64,000 bases of DNA from Mesorhizobium sp. NZP2298 (GTDB taxonomy: Bacteria > Pseudomonadota > Alphaproteobacteria > Rhizobiales > Rhizobiaceae): assembly GCF_013170825.1 (NCBI RefSeq), contig NZ_CP033365.1, positions 4,662,001 to 4,726,000 on the forward strand, in the 5' to 3' direction. Below the pieces are notes generated by a model. The model had not been told where the DNA came from. It ran no database searches and saw nothing but the letters and a program-made list of their open reading frames with translations. Positions within the stretch are counted from its first letter, which is position 1. Every line of letters begins with the position of its first letter. This document shows, one piece after another, positions 8,290 to 16,912 of this stretch. A program made the position numbers and the translations under genes.

Positions 8290-8391
8290 GAGCGGTTCAG
8301 CGTTGGTAGAACCGCCGACCCGCTCTAACTCCTTCTTTTTCGCAATTCCGGACGGAAACCGCTGCGCACTTTTCCTGGATTGCTCTAGATA
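8290..8391 (+). repeat. Intergenic repeat family B, copy 1
   Basis: About 100 bases related to 22491-22594 and 55543-55669. It starts with a short stem (AGCGGTTC ... GAACCGCC), passes through the core CGCAATTCCGGACGGAAA, and ends CTTTTCCTGGATTGCTCTAG. It ends 15 bases before the purB start, so it lies in the purB leader. Confidence 0.75.
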
Positions 8392-8406
8392 CATCAGGAC
8401 TGACCG

Positions 8407-9714
8407 ATGATCCCTCGCTACTCCCGGCCGGAAATGGTCACCATCTGGTCGCCCGAAACCCGGTTTCGCATCTGGTTCGAAATCGAGGCTCATGCCTGCG
8501 ATGCGCTGGCCGAACTCGGCGTCATCCCGAAGGAAGCGGCAAAAACCATCTGGGAAAAGGGCAATGCGGCGAAATTCGACGTCGAGAAGATCGACGAGAT
8601 CGAGCGCGTCACCAAGCATGACGTGATCGCCTTCCTGACCCATCTCGCCGAATTCGTTGGCCCGGATGCGCGTTTCATCCACCAGGGCATGACGTCTTCG
8701 GATGTCCTGGACACCTGCTTTGCCGTCCAGCTTACCCGCGCCAGCGACATCCTGCTCGCCGACATTGACGGCCTGCTTGCGGCTCTCAAGCGTCGCGCCT
8801 TCGAGCACAAGGACACCGTCACCATCGGCCGCAGCCACGGCATCCATGCCGAGCCGACAACCTTCGGCATCAAGCTGGCGCAGGCCTATGCCGAATTCTC
8901 GCGCTGCCGCGAGCGGCTGGTGCATGCGCGAGAAGATATCGCCACCTGCGCCATTTCCGGGGCTGTCGGTACCTTCGCCAACATCGAACCCTATGTCGAG
9001 GAGCATGTTGCGGCGAAGCTCGGGCTGAAGCCGGAACCGGTGTCGACGCAAGTGATCCCGCGCGACCGCCATGCCATGTTCTTTGCCACGCTCGGCGTCA
9101 TCGCCTCGTCGATGGAGCGGCTGGCGACCGAGATCCGGCATCTGCAGCGCACCGAGGTGCTGGAAGCGGAAGAGTATTTTTCGCCGGGCCAGAAAGGCTC
9201 GTCGGCAATGCCGCACAAGCGCAATCCGGTGCTGACGGAAAACCTTACCGGCCTTGCCCGCATGGTGCGCTCCATGGCGCTGCCGGCGATGGAGGATGTG
9301 GCGCTCTGGCACGAGCGCGACATCTCGCACTCCTCTGTCGAGCGCATGATCGGGCCGGACGCCACGGTGACGCTGGATTTCGCGCTGTCACGCCTGACCG
9401 GCGTCGTCGAAAAGCTGGTCGTCTATCCCGAGAACATGCTGAAGAACATGAACAAGTTCCGCGGCCTGGTACATTCGCAGCGCGTGATGCTGGCGCTGAC
9501 GCAGGCCGGCCTTTCGCGCGAGGACTCCTACCGGCTGGTGCAGCGCAACGCCATGAAGGTGTGGGAACAAGGCGCTGATTTTCTTGAGGAACTTTTGGGC
9601 GACAAGGAAGTGACCGCCGCGCTCCCCGAGGCGGAAATCCGCGAGAAATTCGACCTTGGCTACCACACCAAGCATGTCGACACGATCTTCAGGCGGGTGT
9701 TCGGGGAAGCTTGA
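8407..9714 (+). CDS. purB: Adenylosuccinate lyase
   Basis: A 435-residue adenylosuccinate lyase of the fumarase/aspartase superfamily. It splits SAICAR to AICAR and adenylosuccinate to AMP, both releasing fumarate. The superfamily signature SSAMPHKRNP begins at residue 265, with the catalytic serine in this flexible loop. The TSSDVLDT and GRSHGIHAEPT blocks with the general acid/base histidine are present. Length is normal. It stands apart from the other purine genes of the window (purC, purS, purQ, purL). A repeat of family B sits directly upstream. Confidence 0.95.
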   Translation: MIPRYSRPEMVTIWSPETRFRIWFEIEAHACDALAELGVIPKEAAKTIWEKGNAAKFDVEKIDEIERVTKHDVIAFLTHLAEFVGPDARFIHQGMTSSDVLDTCFAVQLTRASDILLADIDGLLAALKRRAFEHKDTVTIGRSHGIHAEPTTFGIKLAQAYAEFSRCRERLVHAREDIATCAISGAVGTFANIEPYVEEHVAAKLGLKPEPVSTQVIPRDRHAMFFATLGVIASSMERLATEIRHLQRTEVLEAEEYFSPGQKGSSAMPHKRNPVLTENLTGLARMVRSMALPAMEDVALWHERDISHSSVERMIGPDATVTLDFALSRLTGVVEKLVVYPENMLKNMNKFRGLVHSQRVMLALTQAGLSREDSYRLVQRNAMKVWEQGADFLEELLGDKEVTAALPEAEIREKFDLGYHTKHVDTIFRRVFGEA

Positions 9715-9719
9715 GCTTT

Positions 9720-9745
9720 CTTTCTCCCCGTTTACGGGGAGAAAG
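9720..9745. terminator. Perfect inverted repeat between convergent purB and VOC gene
   Basis: CTTTCTCCCCG and CGGGGAGAAAG are separated by a TTTA loop, a perfect 11-base-pair stem. No T-tract follows on the plus strand; on the minus strand it is followed by AAAGC. It may end transcription from both sides or be one copy of a common rhizobial palindrome. Confidence 0.55.
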
Positions 9746-9764
9746 ACGCTGTACCGAAGTCAAA

Positions 9765-10664
9765 TCAAGCCTTTCCAGGCACAGTCCTGATCACCGTGCC
9801 CCAGGGATCCTCGCGGGTCGTTTCGCCGGTGACATTGTCCGAACGCATCTCGACCCAGGCAAGGCCTGAGCGGGCCGGGTCGCGGCGGCCGGCGCCGGCG
9901 CTTTGCCAGGCATTGGCGCCGATGTGGTGGTGGTAATGGCCTGACGACAGGAACACCGCCTGGCCGCCATATTTGGCCACCGTGTCGAAGCCGAACTCCT
10001 GGTTCCACCAGGCCTCGGCCTCTTCCGGCCTGCCGACGCGCAGGTGGACATGACCGACAATGCTGTTTTCCGGCGCACCTTGCCAGCCCGCGTCGCCGGC
10101 CGGCACTTCGCCAACAACCGCAGGAACGTTCAACCGCTCCGTCGCCATGGCGACCTTGTCACCATTCCATTTCCAGTCCTGTGGACGACGGTCGGCATAG
10201 ATCTCGATGCCGTTGCCTTCGGGGTCGGTCAGGTACAGTGCCTCGCTGACCAGATGGTCGGAAGCGCCCTCGATGGCGATCTTGTCTGATATGGCATGGT
10301 TGATCCAGCGGCCGAGATCGGCACGGCTCGGCAGCAGGAAAGCCGTATGGAACAGGCCGGCGCTGCGCGGATCGTCCGGCTTGGCGGAAGCGTCCGGCTC
10401 GAGCACCAGCAATGGTCGGTTGGCGGCGCCGAGCGTGATCGCGCCATCGGCACGGCTCAATTCCTGCAGGCCGACGACCCGGCGGTAATAGGCAGCGAGG
10501 CTTTCGGCATCACGCGCCTTCAGCCCGACGCGGGCAACGCTCACCGGCGTGGTGGCGGCAAATGGCAGTTCACTCATCATTGTCTCCGTTGCGGCAACGC
10601 TTGATGAAGCTCCCAAAGCCAGGAACCCGGCGCCGCCGATCATTGTACGTCGTGTCAGTGCCAA
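9765..10664 (-). CDS. VOC-family (glyoxalase/extradiol dioxygenase-like) protein with a Tat-like leader
   Basis: About 299 residues with two vicinal-oxygen-chelate modules, as in catechol 2,3-dioxygenases of the CatE type. Candidate metal ligands are the histidine in SAGLFHTAFLL, the second-module histidine in VGHVHLRVG and the glutamate in GNGIEIYADR. I chose the TTG at 10664 because a strong GGAGG (10674-10678) lies 9 bases upstream and the product then opens MALTRRTMIGGAGFLALGAS, a convincing twin-arginine leader. An ATG at 10577 or 10580 with a GGAGA site would give an ordinary cytoplasmic protein. It is unresolved whether one or both starts are used. Substrate unknown. Confidence 0.7.
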   Translation of the reverse strand: MALTRRTMIGGAGFLALGASSSVAATETMMSELPFAATTPVSVARVGLKARDAESLAAYYRRVVGLQELSRADGAITLGAANRPLLVLEPDASAKPDDPRSAGLFHTAFLLPSRADLGRWINHAISDKIAIEGASDHLVSEALYLTDPEGNGIEIYADRRPQDWKWNGDKVAMATERLNVPAVVGEVPAGDAGWQGAPENSIVGHVHLRVGRPEEAEAWWNQEFGFDTVAKYGGQAVFLSSGHYHHHIGANAWQSAGAGRRDPARSGLAWVEMRSDNVTGETTREDPWGTVIRTVPGKA

Positions 10665-10822
10665 AATCCCGGTCCTCCACGGCTGTTTTTCTCTGATGAC
10701 AGATCGTCGATCGCGATCGTTCACACAAGACAGCGAAAAGCGAACATGGTGTTCACTATTTCAACTCAAGAGCTTGCCCGTCAACGGTTGCATGAGACAA
10801 TCGCGCTCGCTATCTCAGCGCC

Positions 10823-11377
10823 ATGAAAGTCAAAGACGCAGATATCCTGATCGTTCCGGGCTACACCAATTCCGGACCCGAGCATTGGCAGACCCGCTGG
10901 CAGTCGAAACTGTCGACGGCGCGCCGCGTCGAGCAGGCGGAGTGGTCGAAGCCGGTGCGCGACGACTGGACCGCAAGTGTGGCCAAGGCGGTAAACGAGG
11001 CCGAGAGGCCGGTCGTCATCGTCGGGCATTCGCTGGGAGTGGCTGCGGCCGTGCAGGCCATACCGCAATTCGTCAAGCCGGTCGCCGGGGCCTTCTTCGT
11101 GGCGCCGCCCGATGTCGCCAACCCCAGGATCAAGCCGAAGCACCTGATGACCTTCGGCCCCTATCCACGCGAGCCGCTGCCTTTTCCTTCGATCCTGATT
11201 GCCAGCCGCAACGATCCGTTCTGCGCCTTCGATGTCGCAGAGGACATTGCCGGCGCCTGGGGTTCGCTGTTCATCGATGCCGGCGAGACAGGCCATCTCA
11301 ATGCGGATTCAGGCTTTGGGCCGTGGCCTGAGGGATCCATGACCTTCGCCAAGTTCCTGACCGACCTGAAGGCTTAG
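10823..11377 (+). CDS. RBBP9/YdeN-type alpha/beta hydrolase
   Basis: A 184-residue small serine hydrolase of the RBBP9/YdeN family. It has the start DILIVPGYTNSGPEHWQTRW, the nucleophile elbow GHSLG with Ser70, an acid at Asp131 in ASRNDPF and the catalytic His158 in GETGHLN. The substrate of bacterial members is mostly unknown. It is monocistronic and divergent from the VOC gene. Confidence 0.85.
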   Translation: MKVKDADILIVPGYTNSGPEHWQTRWQSKLSTARRVEQAEWSKPVRDDWTASVAKAVNEAERPVVIVGHSLGVAAAVQAIPQFVKPVAGAFFVAPPDVANPRIKPKHLMTFGPYPREPLPFPSILIASRNDPFCAFDVAEDIAGAWGSLFIDAGETGHLNADSGFGPWPEGSMTFAKFLTDLKA

Positions 11378-11396
11378 TGTCTCAGGTCGTGCCTCG

Positions 11397-12170
11397 TCAG
11401 GCGTCGATCGACTCCTTGATGTCTTTCAGCAAGGTCCTGGCGCCCAGCGAGATCAGCGCATGCTCGGACCCCGTGGCGAGCAGACGATAGCCCATCGCCA
11501 CGACACGGCCGGCAATTGCCGGTTCGACGACATAGATGGCGGCATGTTTTCCGGCCTTGCGGGTGCGCTCGGCAACCGACGCCACCGTCTCCATCATGTT
11601 CTCCAACGTGGAATTGACCGTGGCGCCGTTGGTCCAGGCGATCGAGAAATCCGATGGTCCGAGGAAAATGCCGTCAATGCCGGGCGTGTCGAGAATGCCG
11701 TCGAGCGCGTCAAGCGCGGCGCGCGTCTCGACCATCGCAAACGCCATCGTGCGCTGGTTGGTGTCGCGCAGCCATTCGGCATAATCGCCCTTGCCATGGC
11801 GTGGAAAGGCATAGGTCGGACCCCATGAGCGCTCGCCGAGCGGGGGATACTTCATTGCCGCGGCGAACAACCTTGCGTCGGCCACCGAATTCACCATCGG
11901 AGCGATGACCGCCTCGGCGCCGAAATCGAGCGCCCGGCTGGCCATGTCGAAACGGCCGACGGGAATACGCACCAGCCCCGGCTTGCCGGTGGCGAGCACC
12001 GGCGCCAGACCGCGCAGCACGCTGTCTTCATGATGGCCGCCATGCTGCATGTCGAGCGTGACGGCGTCGAAGCCCTGTTTGGCGAGGATCTCGACGGTCA
12101 GGGCATCAGGCACACCCGACCAGGCGGTGATCAGCGTTTCATCGGCGGCAAGGCGGGACTTCAGGGACAT
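11397..12170 (-). CDS. HpcH/HpaI family aldolase
   Basis: A 257-residue class II pyruvate aldolase of the HpcH/HpaI family. Such enzymes cleave 4-hydroxy-2-oxo acids or related compounds to pyruvate and an aldehyde. The DMQHG motif is at residues 40-44; the probable divalent-metal ligands are Glu148 in VETR and Asp174 in GPSDFS. The sequence GSEHALISLGAR near the C-terminus closes the barrel. It is not next to other aromatic-degradation genes, so the substrate is open. Confidence 0.85.
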   Translation of the reverse strand: MSLKSRLAADETLITAWSGVPDALTVEILAKQGFDAVTLDMQHGGHHEDSVLRGLAPVLATGKPGLVRIPVGRFDMASRALDFGAEAVIAPMVNSVADARLFAAAMKYPPLGERSWGPTYAFPRHGKGDYAEWLRDTNQRTMAFAMVETRAALDALDGILDTPGIDGIFLGPSDFSIAWTNGATVNSTLENMMETVASVAERTRKAGKHAAIYVVEPAIAGRVVAMGYRLLATGSEHALISLGARTLLKDIKESIDA

Positions 12171-12194
12171 CTAATCTCTTTCCTCGTTGACGTC

Positions 12195-12296
12195 GCATCG
12201 GCCCGAGAATCGGTTCGATTTCCGGAAAGCACGATGCGAAAACGCTATCAGCGTTAGAGCGAACCTTGTGCGTCCAATAAGACGCACGTCGCTTTA
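12195..12296. repeat. Intergenic repeat family A, copy 2 (inverted relative to copy 1)
   Basis: The reverse complement of this stretch aligns with 421-519. It contains the stem GTGCGTC-CAATAA-GACGCAC (12268-12287), flanked by pairing GAGCGA and TCGCTT. It lies upstream of the aldolase gene (start 12170) and so may sit in its leader. Confidence 0.7.
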
Positions 12297-12331
12297 GTGC
12301 AGTTTCAGCCGGAAACCACGGCAAAGGCAAA

Positions 12332-12359
12332 GAAAAACCGCCCGGTTTGGCCGGGCGGT
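12332..12359 (-). terminator. Rho-independent terminator of the zeta-inhibitor gene
   Basis: A 9-base-pair stem, ACCGCCCGG / CCGGGCGGT (12337-12359), with a 5-base loop. Read on the minus strand it is followed by TTTTTC. It lies about 80 bases beyond the stop of the DUF1476 gene. Confidence 0.8.
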
Positions 12360-12440
12360 CGATTGGTCCAGTCATTCTTGTTTGTCGCAGGTTCGGCCGC
12401 AAAACCGTGGGACACTCTTGCGGAACCTGCTTCGGCCCGA

Positions 12441-12761
12441 TCAGGTGTTTTTGATCTGCTCGATTGCCTGCGCCATCAGTTCGTCCATGGTGCGGCGGAT
12501 CTGATGGTCCGACTGATCGACGCCGGCAGCATCGAAATCCTTGCGGATCTTGCGGAACACGTCGTGGTCACCGGCTTCCTCGATATCGGAAACAACCACT
12601 TCCCTGGCGTAGGCGTCGGCGTCGGCACCCGACTTTCCGAGCTTTTCGGCGGCCCACAGGCCGAGCGCCTTGTTACGGCGCGCCGAGGCCTTGAATCGAA
12701 GCTCCTCGTCGAATGCAAATTTGCGTTCGAAGCCCTCTTCGCGGTCTTTCATGCTGCTCAT
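12441..12761 (-). CDS. F1-ATPase inhibitor zeta subunit (DUF1476)
   Basis: A 106-residue DUF1476 protein, the alphaproteobacterial zeta subunit that binds F1-ATPase and blocks ATP hydrolysis through its N-terminal helix. The start MSSMKDREEGFERKFAFDEE matches the family's conserved inhibitory region, followed by RNKALGLWAAEKLG and a C-terminal four-helix domain ending DELMAQAIEQIKN. The ATG at 12761 has a good GGAGG site; upstream residues in frame are not family-like. It is divergent from purC, sharing a 275-base promoter region. The inhibitory strength of zeta varies between species and cannot be read here. Confidence 0.9.
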   Translation of the reverse strand: MSSMKDREEGFERKFAFDEELRFKASARRNKALGLWAAEKLGKSGADADAYAREVVVSDIEEAGDHDVFRKIRKDFDAAGVDQSDHQIRRTMDELMAQAIEQIKNT

Positions 12762-13036
12762 GGCGTCCCTCCGGGTTAAATCCGATTCGTTGGCGGGTAA
12801 TATGTGTGTTGCCAAAGCACAAACCAAAAGGTCGCGAGCCGGTCAATATGCTTCATCACATGCTGCGCTGCGGCATTTCAGTCCGGAAAGCGGTTGGTTG
12901 AAAGGATTTGCCGATTGAGCAAACGATGTGATTGGGATAGACCCGGCATTGAACCCAACCGTCGCCACACTAATATAGGCAGACGGACAGGAACTGGTCG
13001 CTTGCCGCCTGCCCGCAAATCCAGAGAAAAATTCAG

Positions 13037-13831
13037 ATGAAAAATCGCCGCCGCATTTATGAAGGCAAGGCCAAGATCCTCTATGAGGGACCGGAACCCG
13101 GCACGCTGATCCAGTTCTTCAAGGACGACGCAACCGCGTTCAACAAGAAGAAGCACGAGGTCATCGACGGCAAGGGTGTGCTCAACAACCGCATTTCCGA
13201 GTACATCTTCAACCACTTGAACCGCATGGGCATCCCGACCCACTTCATCCGCCGGCTCAACATGCGTGAGCAGTTGATCAAGGAAGTCGAGATCATCCCG
13301 CTCGAAGTGGTGGTGCGCAACGTCGCCGCCGGCTCGCTGTCCAAGCGCCTCGGCATCGAGGAAGGCACCGTTCTGCCGCGCTCGATCATCGAATTCTATT
13401 ACAAGGCCGATGCGCTTGACGATCCGATGGTGTCGGAAGAGCACATCACCGCGTTCGGATGGGCGAGCCCGCAGGAGATCGACGACGTCATGGCGCTTGC
13501 CATCCGCGTCAACGATTTCCTGTCAGGCCTGTTCATGGGCGTCGGCATCCAGCTCGTCGACTTCAAGATCGAGTGCGGCCGCCTGTTCGAAGGCGACATG
13601 ATGCGCATCGTCGTCGCCGACGAGATCTCGCCGGATTCGTGCCGCCTGTGGGACGTGGCGACGCAGGACAAGCTCGACAAGGATCGTTTCCGCCGCGACA
13701 TGGGCGGCCTGGTAGAGGCCTACCAGGAAGTCGCCCGCCGCCTCGGCATCATGAACGAGAACGAGCCACCCCGCCCGACCGGTCCGGTGCTTGTCACCTC
13801 GACCGATGGCTTCAAAGGCAAGCCGCACTAA
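13037..13831 (+). CDS. purC: Phosphoribosylaminoimidazole-succinocarboxamide synthase
   Basis: A 264-residue SAICAR synthase, which joins aspartate to CAIR with ATP use in purine synthesis. The start [20 protein letters not shown], the [13 protein letters not shown] block and the [12 protein letters not shown] block are characteristic. It is the first gene of a purC-purS-purQ run (43 and 1 bases between genes), so the three are probably cotranscribed. Length is typical. Confidence 0.95.
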   Translation: MKNRRRIYEGKAKILYEGPEPGTLIQFFKDDATAFNKKKHEVIDGKGVLNNRISEYIFNHLNRMGIPTHFIRRLNMREQLIKEVEIIPLEVVVRNVAAGSLSKRLGIEEGTVLPRSIIEFYYKADALDDPMVSEEHITAFGWASPQEIDDVMALAIRVNDFLSGLFMGVGIQLVDFKIECGRLFEGDMMRIVVADEISPDSCRLWDVATQDKLDKDRFRRDMGGLVEAYQEVARRLGIMNENEPPRPTGPVLVTSTDGFKGKPH

Positions 13832-13874
13832 GAGCGGCTTTGCGACCCAATACTCGAACAGGAGCATGTCCAGC

Positions 13875-14117
13875 GTGATCAAAGCCCGCATTACTGTCAC
13901 TCTCAAGAACGGCGTTCTCGACCCGCAAGGCAAGGCGATCGAACACGCGCTGTCGGGGCTCGGCTTTGATGGCGTCGGCGCGGTGCGGCAGGGCAAGGTG
14001 TTCGACGTCGAACTGGCGGAAAGCGACAAGGCCAAGGCCGAGGCCGATCTCAAGGCCATGTGCGACAAGCTGCTGGCGAACACGGTGATTGAGAATTACG
14101 CGGTGGAGATCGCCTAA
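13875..14117 (+). CDS. purS: Phosphoribosylformylglycinamidine synthase, PurS subunit
   Basis: An 80-residue PurS, the small subunit that bridges PurQ and PurL in the three-part FGAM synthase. Sequence marks are [20 protein letters not shown] at the start and [12 protein letters not shown] at the end. I chose the GTG at 13875, which gives the family-like MIKARITV start and sits 10 bases after an AGGAG; the ATG at 13866 is only one base beyond that site. The stop is one base before purQ. Confidence 0.9.
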   Translation: MIKARITVTLKNGVLDPQGKAIEHALSGLGFDGVGAVRQGKVFDVELAESDKAKAEADLKAMCDKLLANTVIENYAVEIA

Positions 14118-14118
14118 C

Positions 14119-14787
14119 GTGAAATCAGCCGTCGTACTTCTGCCTGGCCTCAATCGCGACCGCGACATGATCGCGGCGCTGACCAAGATTTCCGGCAAGG
14201 CGCCAGCCACCGCCTGGCAGACTGACACTGAAATCCCCGATGTCGACCTGATCGCCATTCCCGGCGGCTTTTCCTTCGGCGACTATCTGCGCTGTGGCGC
14301 CATCGCCGCGCGCATGCCGGTCATGCGGGCTGTCGCTGAAAAGGCGGCCAAGGGCGTGATGGTCATCGGCGTCTGCAACGGTTTTCAGATCCTGGTCGAG
14401 GCCGGCCTGCTGCCTGGCGCCTTGATGCGCAACAGTTCGCTGAAATTCGTTTGCCGGCAGGTAAAACTGCAGATCACCAACGCCAACACCATGTTCACCC
14501 GCCGCTATCAGCCCGGCCAGATCATCCGCTCGCCGGTGGCGCACCATGACGGCAATTATTTTGCCGACACCGAGACGCTCGCCCGCGTCGAAGGCGAAGG
14601 CCAGGTGGTGTTCCGCTATGCGGAAGGCACCAATCCCAACGGTTCGATCAACGACATTGCCGGCATCATCAACGAGCAAGGCAATGTGCTCGGCCTGATG
14701 CCACATCCCGAAAACCTGATCGAAGCCGCCCATGGTGGCAGCGACGGCCGTGCACTCTTCGAAGGTGCGCTCGGTATCGCCGCTTGA
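14119..14787 (+). CDS. purQ: Phosphoribosylformylglycinamidine synthase, glutaminase subunit PurQ
   Basis: A 222-residue class I glutamine amidotransferase that supplies ammonia to PurL. Catalytic residues are visible: Cys86 in GVCNGFQ, and His196 and Glu198 in MPHPENLIE. The GTG at 14119 follows the purS stop after one base and gives the usual start [15 protein letters not shown]. Cotranscribed with purC and purS. Confidence 0.95.
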   Translation: MKSAVVLLPGLNRDRDMIAALTKISGKAPATAWQTDTEIPDVDLIAIPGGFSFGDYLRCGAIAARMPVMRAVAEKAAKGVMVIGVCNGFQILVEAGLLPGALMRNSSLKFVCRQVKLQITNANTMFTRRYQPGQIIRSPVAHHDGNYFADTETLARVEGEGQVVFRYAEGTNPNGSINDIAGIINEQGNVLGLMPHPENLIEAAHGGSDGRALFEGALGIAA

Positions 14788-14856
14788 CGAGTTCAGCCGC
14801 GAATGCGGTAAGAATTACAAGGACATCGGTCCATTGCTCTGGGGAGAGAAACGGTC

Positions 14857-15522
14857 ATGAAACTCTATTCGCGGCCGTTGTCGCCCTACTCGTCGATCGT
14901 GCGCGCGTTGGCCTATATCAAGGACGTACCGCTCAAGATCATCGCGCCGCCGCCGGGCTTTCCGATCCCTGAAGAGTTTCGCGCCATCTCGCCGATGAAC
15001 CGGATTCCGGTGCTGATCACCGGCTCGGGCGAAACCATCGTCGAATCGGTGGTCATCGCCGAATATCTCGAGGAACGGTTTCCGGAACCGGCGCTGCTGC
15101 CGCCCGATTCCAAGGACCGAGCGCTGGTGCGCATGTTCGCCCGCATCACCGATCTCGACGTGCTGACGCCCACAATGAAGCTTTTCGAGCTGCATTCCGT
15201 GCCGAAGCGCAACAATGCCGAGATCGATGCCCAATTCGCACGCCTGCACCACGGGTTGGCGGCGATCGAGGCGCGCATGGCGCAAGGCCCCTTCGCACTC
15301 GGCAACGACATCAGCTTCGCCGATGCCTGGCTGACGCCGACCCGATTCATCTTCAACAATTTCCGCGCCATGACGGGCCGTCACGACCTGCTCGACGCCT
15401 ATCCCAAATTCGATGCGTATGAGCAGATCGCCTCGCAACACCCGGCCTTGTCTCGCGTATGGGGGGAGATGACCGACGGCCTGAAAATCTTTCTGTCCGA
15501 ACTCGAGATGGGTGCCGCTTGA
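14857..15522 (+). CDS. Glutathione S-transferase family protein
   Basis: A 221-residue protein with an N-terminal thioredoxin-fold GST domain (KLYSRPLSPYSSIVRALAYI, with NRIPVLI and ETIVESVVIAEYLEERFP for glutathione binding) and a helical C-terminal domain. Substrate unknown. It has a good GGGGAGAG site. Its TGA overlaps the next start as TTGA, so it heads a small operon with a lipoprotein and a membrane protein. Confidence 0.85.
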   Translation: MKLYSRPLSPYSSIVRALAYIKDVPLKIIAPPPGFPIPEEFRAISPMNRIPVLITGSGETIVESVVIAEYLEERFPEPALLPPDSKDRALVRMFARITDLDVLTPTMKLFELHSVPKRNNAEIDAQFARLHHGLAAIEARMAQGPFALGNDISFADAWLTPTRFIFNNFRAMTGRHDLLDAYPKFDAYEQIASQHPALSRVWGEMTDGLKIFLSELEMGAA

Positions 15523-15926
15523 TCAAGAGCAAGACGATCGTTCTCGTCGCCGCCGCAGGCCTTGCCCTGGCATCGTGCCAATCGACCCCAAAAAGCACGC
15601 CTGTGCCCTCGGGCAAGAGTGCGTCGCTGTTGGCCATGGAACAGGTCGCAATCGCCGCCCACAAATGCTGGATCGCCAGCAAGGACCCGGCCTTCAAGCA
15701 ATATCAGATGGCCAACGAGCTGAATTCCTTCAGCGGCACGCCGCGTTTCCTTTTGGTGCCGGCCAAGCACTATGGCGGAAAGCCATTGCTGGTCGTGCAG
15801 GCGCAAGGCAATTCGAGCCACGTCGACGTGTTCGGACCGTTGATGAACGACCCGCTCGGCGCGCGCATTGGTTCGGATATTGCGCGCTGGCAAGCCGGTA
15901 ACCCGGCCTGCGCCGCGACTGCCTGA
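15519..15926 (+). CDS. Putative lipoprotein of unknown function
   Basis: A 135-residue protein with a lipoprotein signal: a short basic start, a hydrophobic stretch and the lipobox LALASC, giving an N-terminal lipidated cysteine near residue 20. I place the start at the TTG at 15519 overlapping the GST stop (TTGA), since this begins the signal peptide directly. The rest is a small domain with two more cysteines (AAHKCWIAS and NPACAAT). I do not recognise a family. The next gene starts 2 bases later. Confidence 0.7.
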   Translation: MIKSKTIVLVAAAGLALASCQSTPKSTPVPSGKSASLLAMEQVAIAAHKCWIASKDPAFKQYQMANELNSFSGTPRFLLVPAKHYGGKPLLVVQAQGNSSHVDVFGPLMNDPLGARIGSDIARWQAGNPACAATA

Positions 15927-15928
15927 CG

Positions 15929-16570
15929 ATGGGCCGCTTCCTGCAGGTAGCGGGTCTGGCCGTTGGTCTGGCCGGCCTTGTCCTGCAATTCTGCATCACC
16001 ATTCCAGCGTCGATAGAGGCAGGCCGCAGCCTGCTCGGCTCGATCGTGTTCTATTTCAGTTTCTTCACCATCCTGACCAATATTGGCGCCGTGCTGGTCT
16101 ATATCTCGCTGCTGTCATCCAGCGGCTACGCGTGGCTGCCCGCCTTCGCCGGGCCCCGGATGCGCGCGGGAGTCGCCGTGTCGATCGCCATGGTCTTCAT
16201 CGTCTATGCCACCGTTCTGGCGCGTCTGTGGCAGCCGCAAGGCCTGTTCCTGCTCTGCGACGTGCTGCTGCATTACGTGACGCCGGTTGTGTTCGTGCTG
16301 TGGTGGCTTACATCAGGCGCCGACGGCAGAACGAGATGGAGCGACATTTCCTGGTGGGTGCTCTATCCCATCGCCTACCTGGCCTATGCGCTGGCGAGGG
16401 CGCCGTTCGCCGGCGAGGTGCCCTACCCCTTCCTCGACGTTGCCAAGAACGGCGCAACCAGTGTCGCCATCGCAGCGCTGGCCATCACCGCGCTGTTTCT
16501 GGTGATATGCGTCGTTGCCGTTCTGGCCGATCATGGCGTCGCGCGTCTCAGGACCAACAGCATACGGTAG
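15929..16570 (+). CDS. Pr6Pr family membrane protein
   Basis: A 213-residue polytopic membrane protein with six predicted membrane segments, of the Pr6Pr family (related to the eukaryotic FAR-17a/AIG1 group). Family marks are FYFSFFTILTNIGAVLVYIS near residues 41-60, LLHYVTPVVFVLWWL near 113-127 and YPIAYLAYALAR near 146-157. Function in bacteria is unknown. It follows the lipoprotein gene by 2 bases. Confidence 0.8.
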   Translation: MGRFLQVAGLAVGLAGLVLQFCITIPASIEAGRSLLGSIVFYFSFFTILTNIGAVLVYISLLSSSGYAWLPAFAGPRMRAGVAVSIAMVFIVYATVLARLWQPQGLFLLCDVLLHYVTPVVFVLWWLTSGADGRTRWSDISWWVLYPIAYLAYALARAPFAGEVPYPFLDVAKNGATSVAIAALAITALFLVICVVAVLADHGVARLRTNSIR

Positions 16571-16578
16571 GACCGGAG

Positions 16579-16830
16579 CTATTCCCAGAAACGCCTGATA
16601 CCTTCACGGTGGGCGTCGCAGCGCGAGATGCCGATATCCTTGAGCTGATCGTCGGTCATTTCCAGCAATGCCAGCCGGCTGCGCCGGCGTTCCAGCAAAT
16701 GGTCTATCCATCTCGCCAACGAGCCGACGACCCGCACCAGGCGGCTGACAAAGCCGCGACGACCCGACGGGCGGAGCGCCTGGCCTGGAAATGCGGCTCT
16801 TGAATGACGGATTGTCGCGATTGTATCCAT
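16579..16830 (-). CDS. DUF1127 small basic protein
   Basis: An 83-residue protein whose C-terminal ~45 residues form a DUF1127 (YjiS-like) domain: RRRSRLALLEMTDDQLKDIG then a short tail. It is strongly basic. Related small proteins in Agrobacterium affect phosphate and carbon responses and RNA turnover, but the role of this one is not known. It is divergent from a MocR-type regulator, sharing a 93-base control region with an inverted repeat, so that regulator probably controls it. Confidence 0.85.
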   Translation of the reverse strand: MDTIATIRHSRAAFPGQALRPSGRRGFVSRLVRVVGSLARWIDHLLERRRSRLALLEMTDDQLKDIGISRCDAHREGIRRFWE

Positions 16831-16852
16831 TTTCTTTCTGCCAAAATCATCA

Positions 16853-16907
16853 ATTGCACCCCTTCTGGCGCACGATTGATATGTATTGACTCACATTTCG
16901 GTGCAAT
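16853..16907. promoter_or_regulatory. Candidate MocR operator: inverted ATTGCACC / GGTGCAAT pair
   Basis: ATTGCACC (16853-16860) and its exact reverse complement GGTGCAAT (16900-16907) lie 39 bases apart in the region between the DUF1127 gene and the mocR-type gene. MocR regulators often bind paired sites next to their own promoter. The right half-site lies between a possible -35 and -10 of the regulator gene, so bound protein would repress its own gene. Confidence 0.55.
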
Positions 16908-16912
16908 ATAGA
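16886..16912 (+). promoter_or_regulatory. Candidate promoter of the MocR-type gene
   Basis: TTGACT (16886-16891) and TATAGA (16907-16912) are spaced by 15 bases, slightly short of the optimum. Transcription would start within about 5 bases of the ATG at 16924, which has no ribosome binding site, so the message may be leaderless. Confidence 0.45.
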
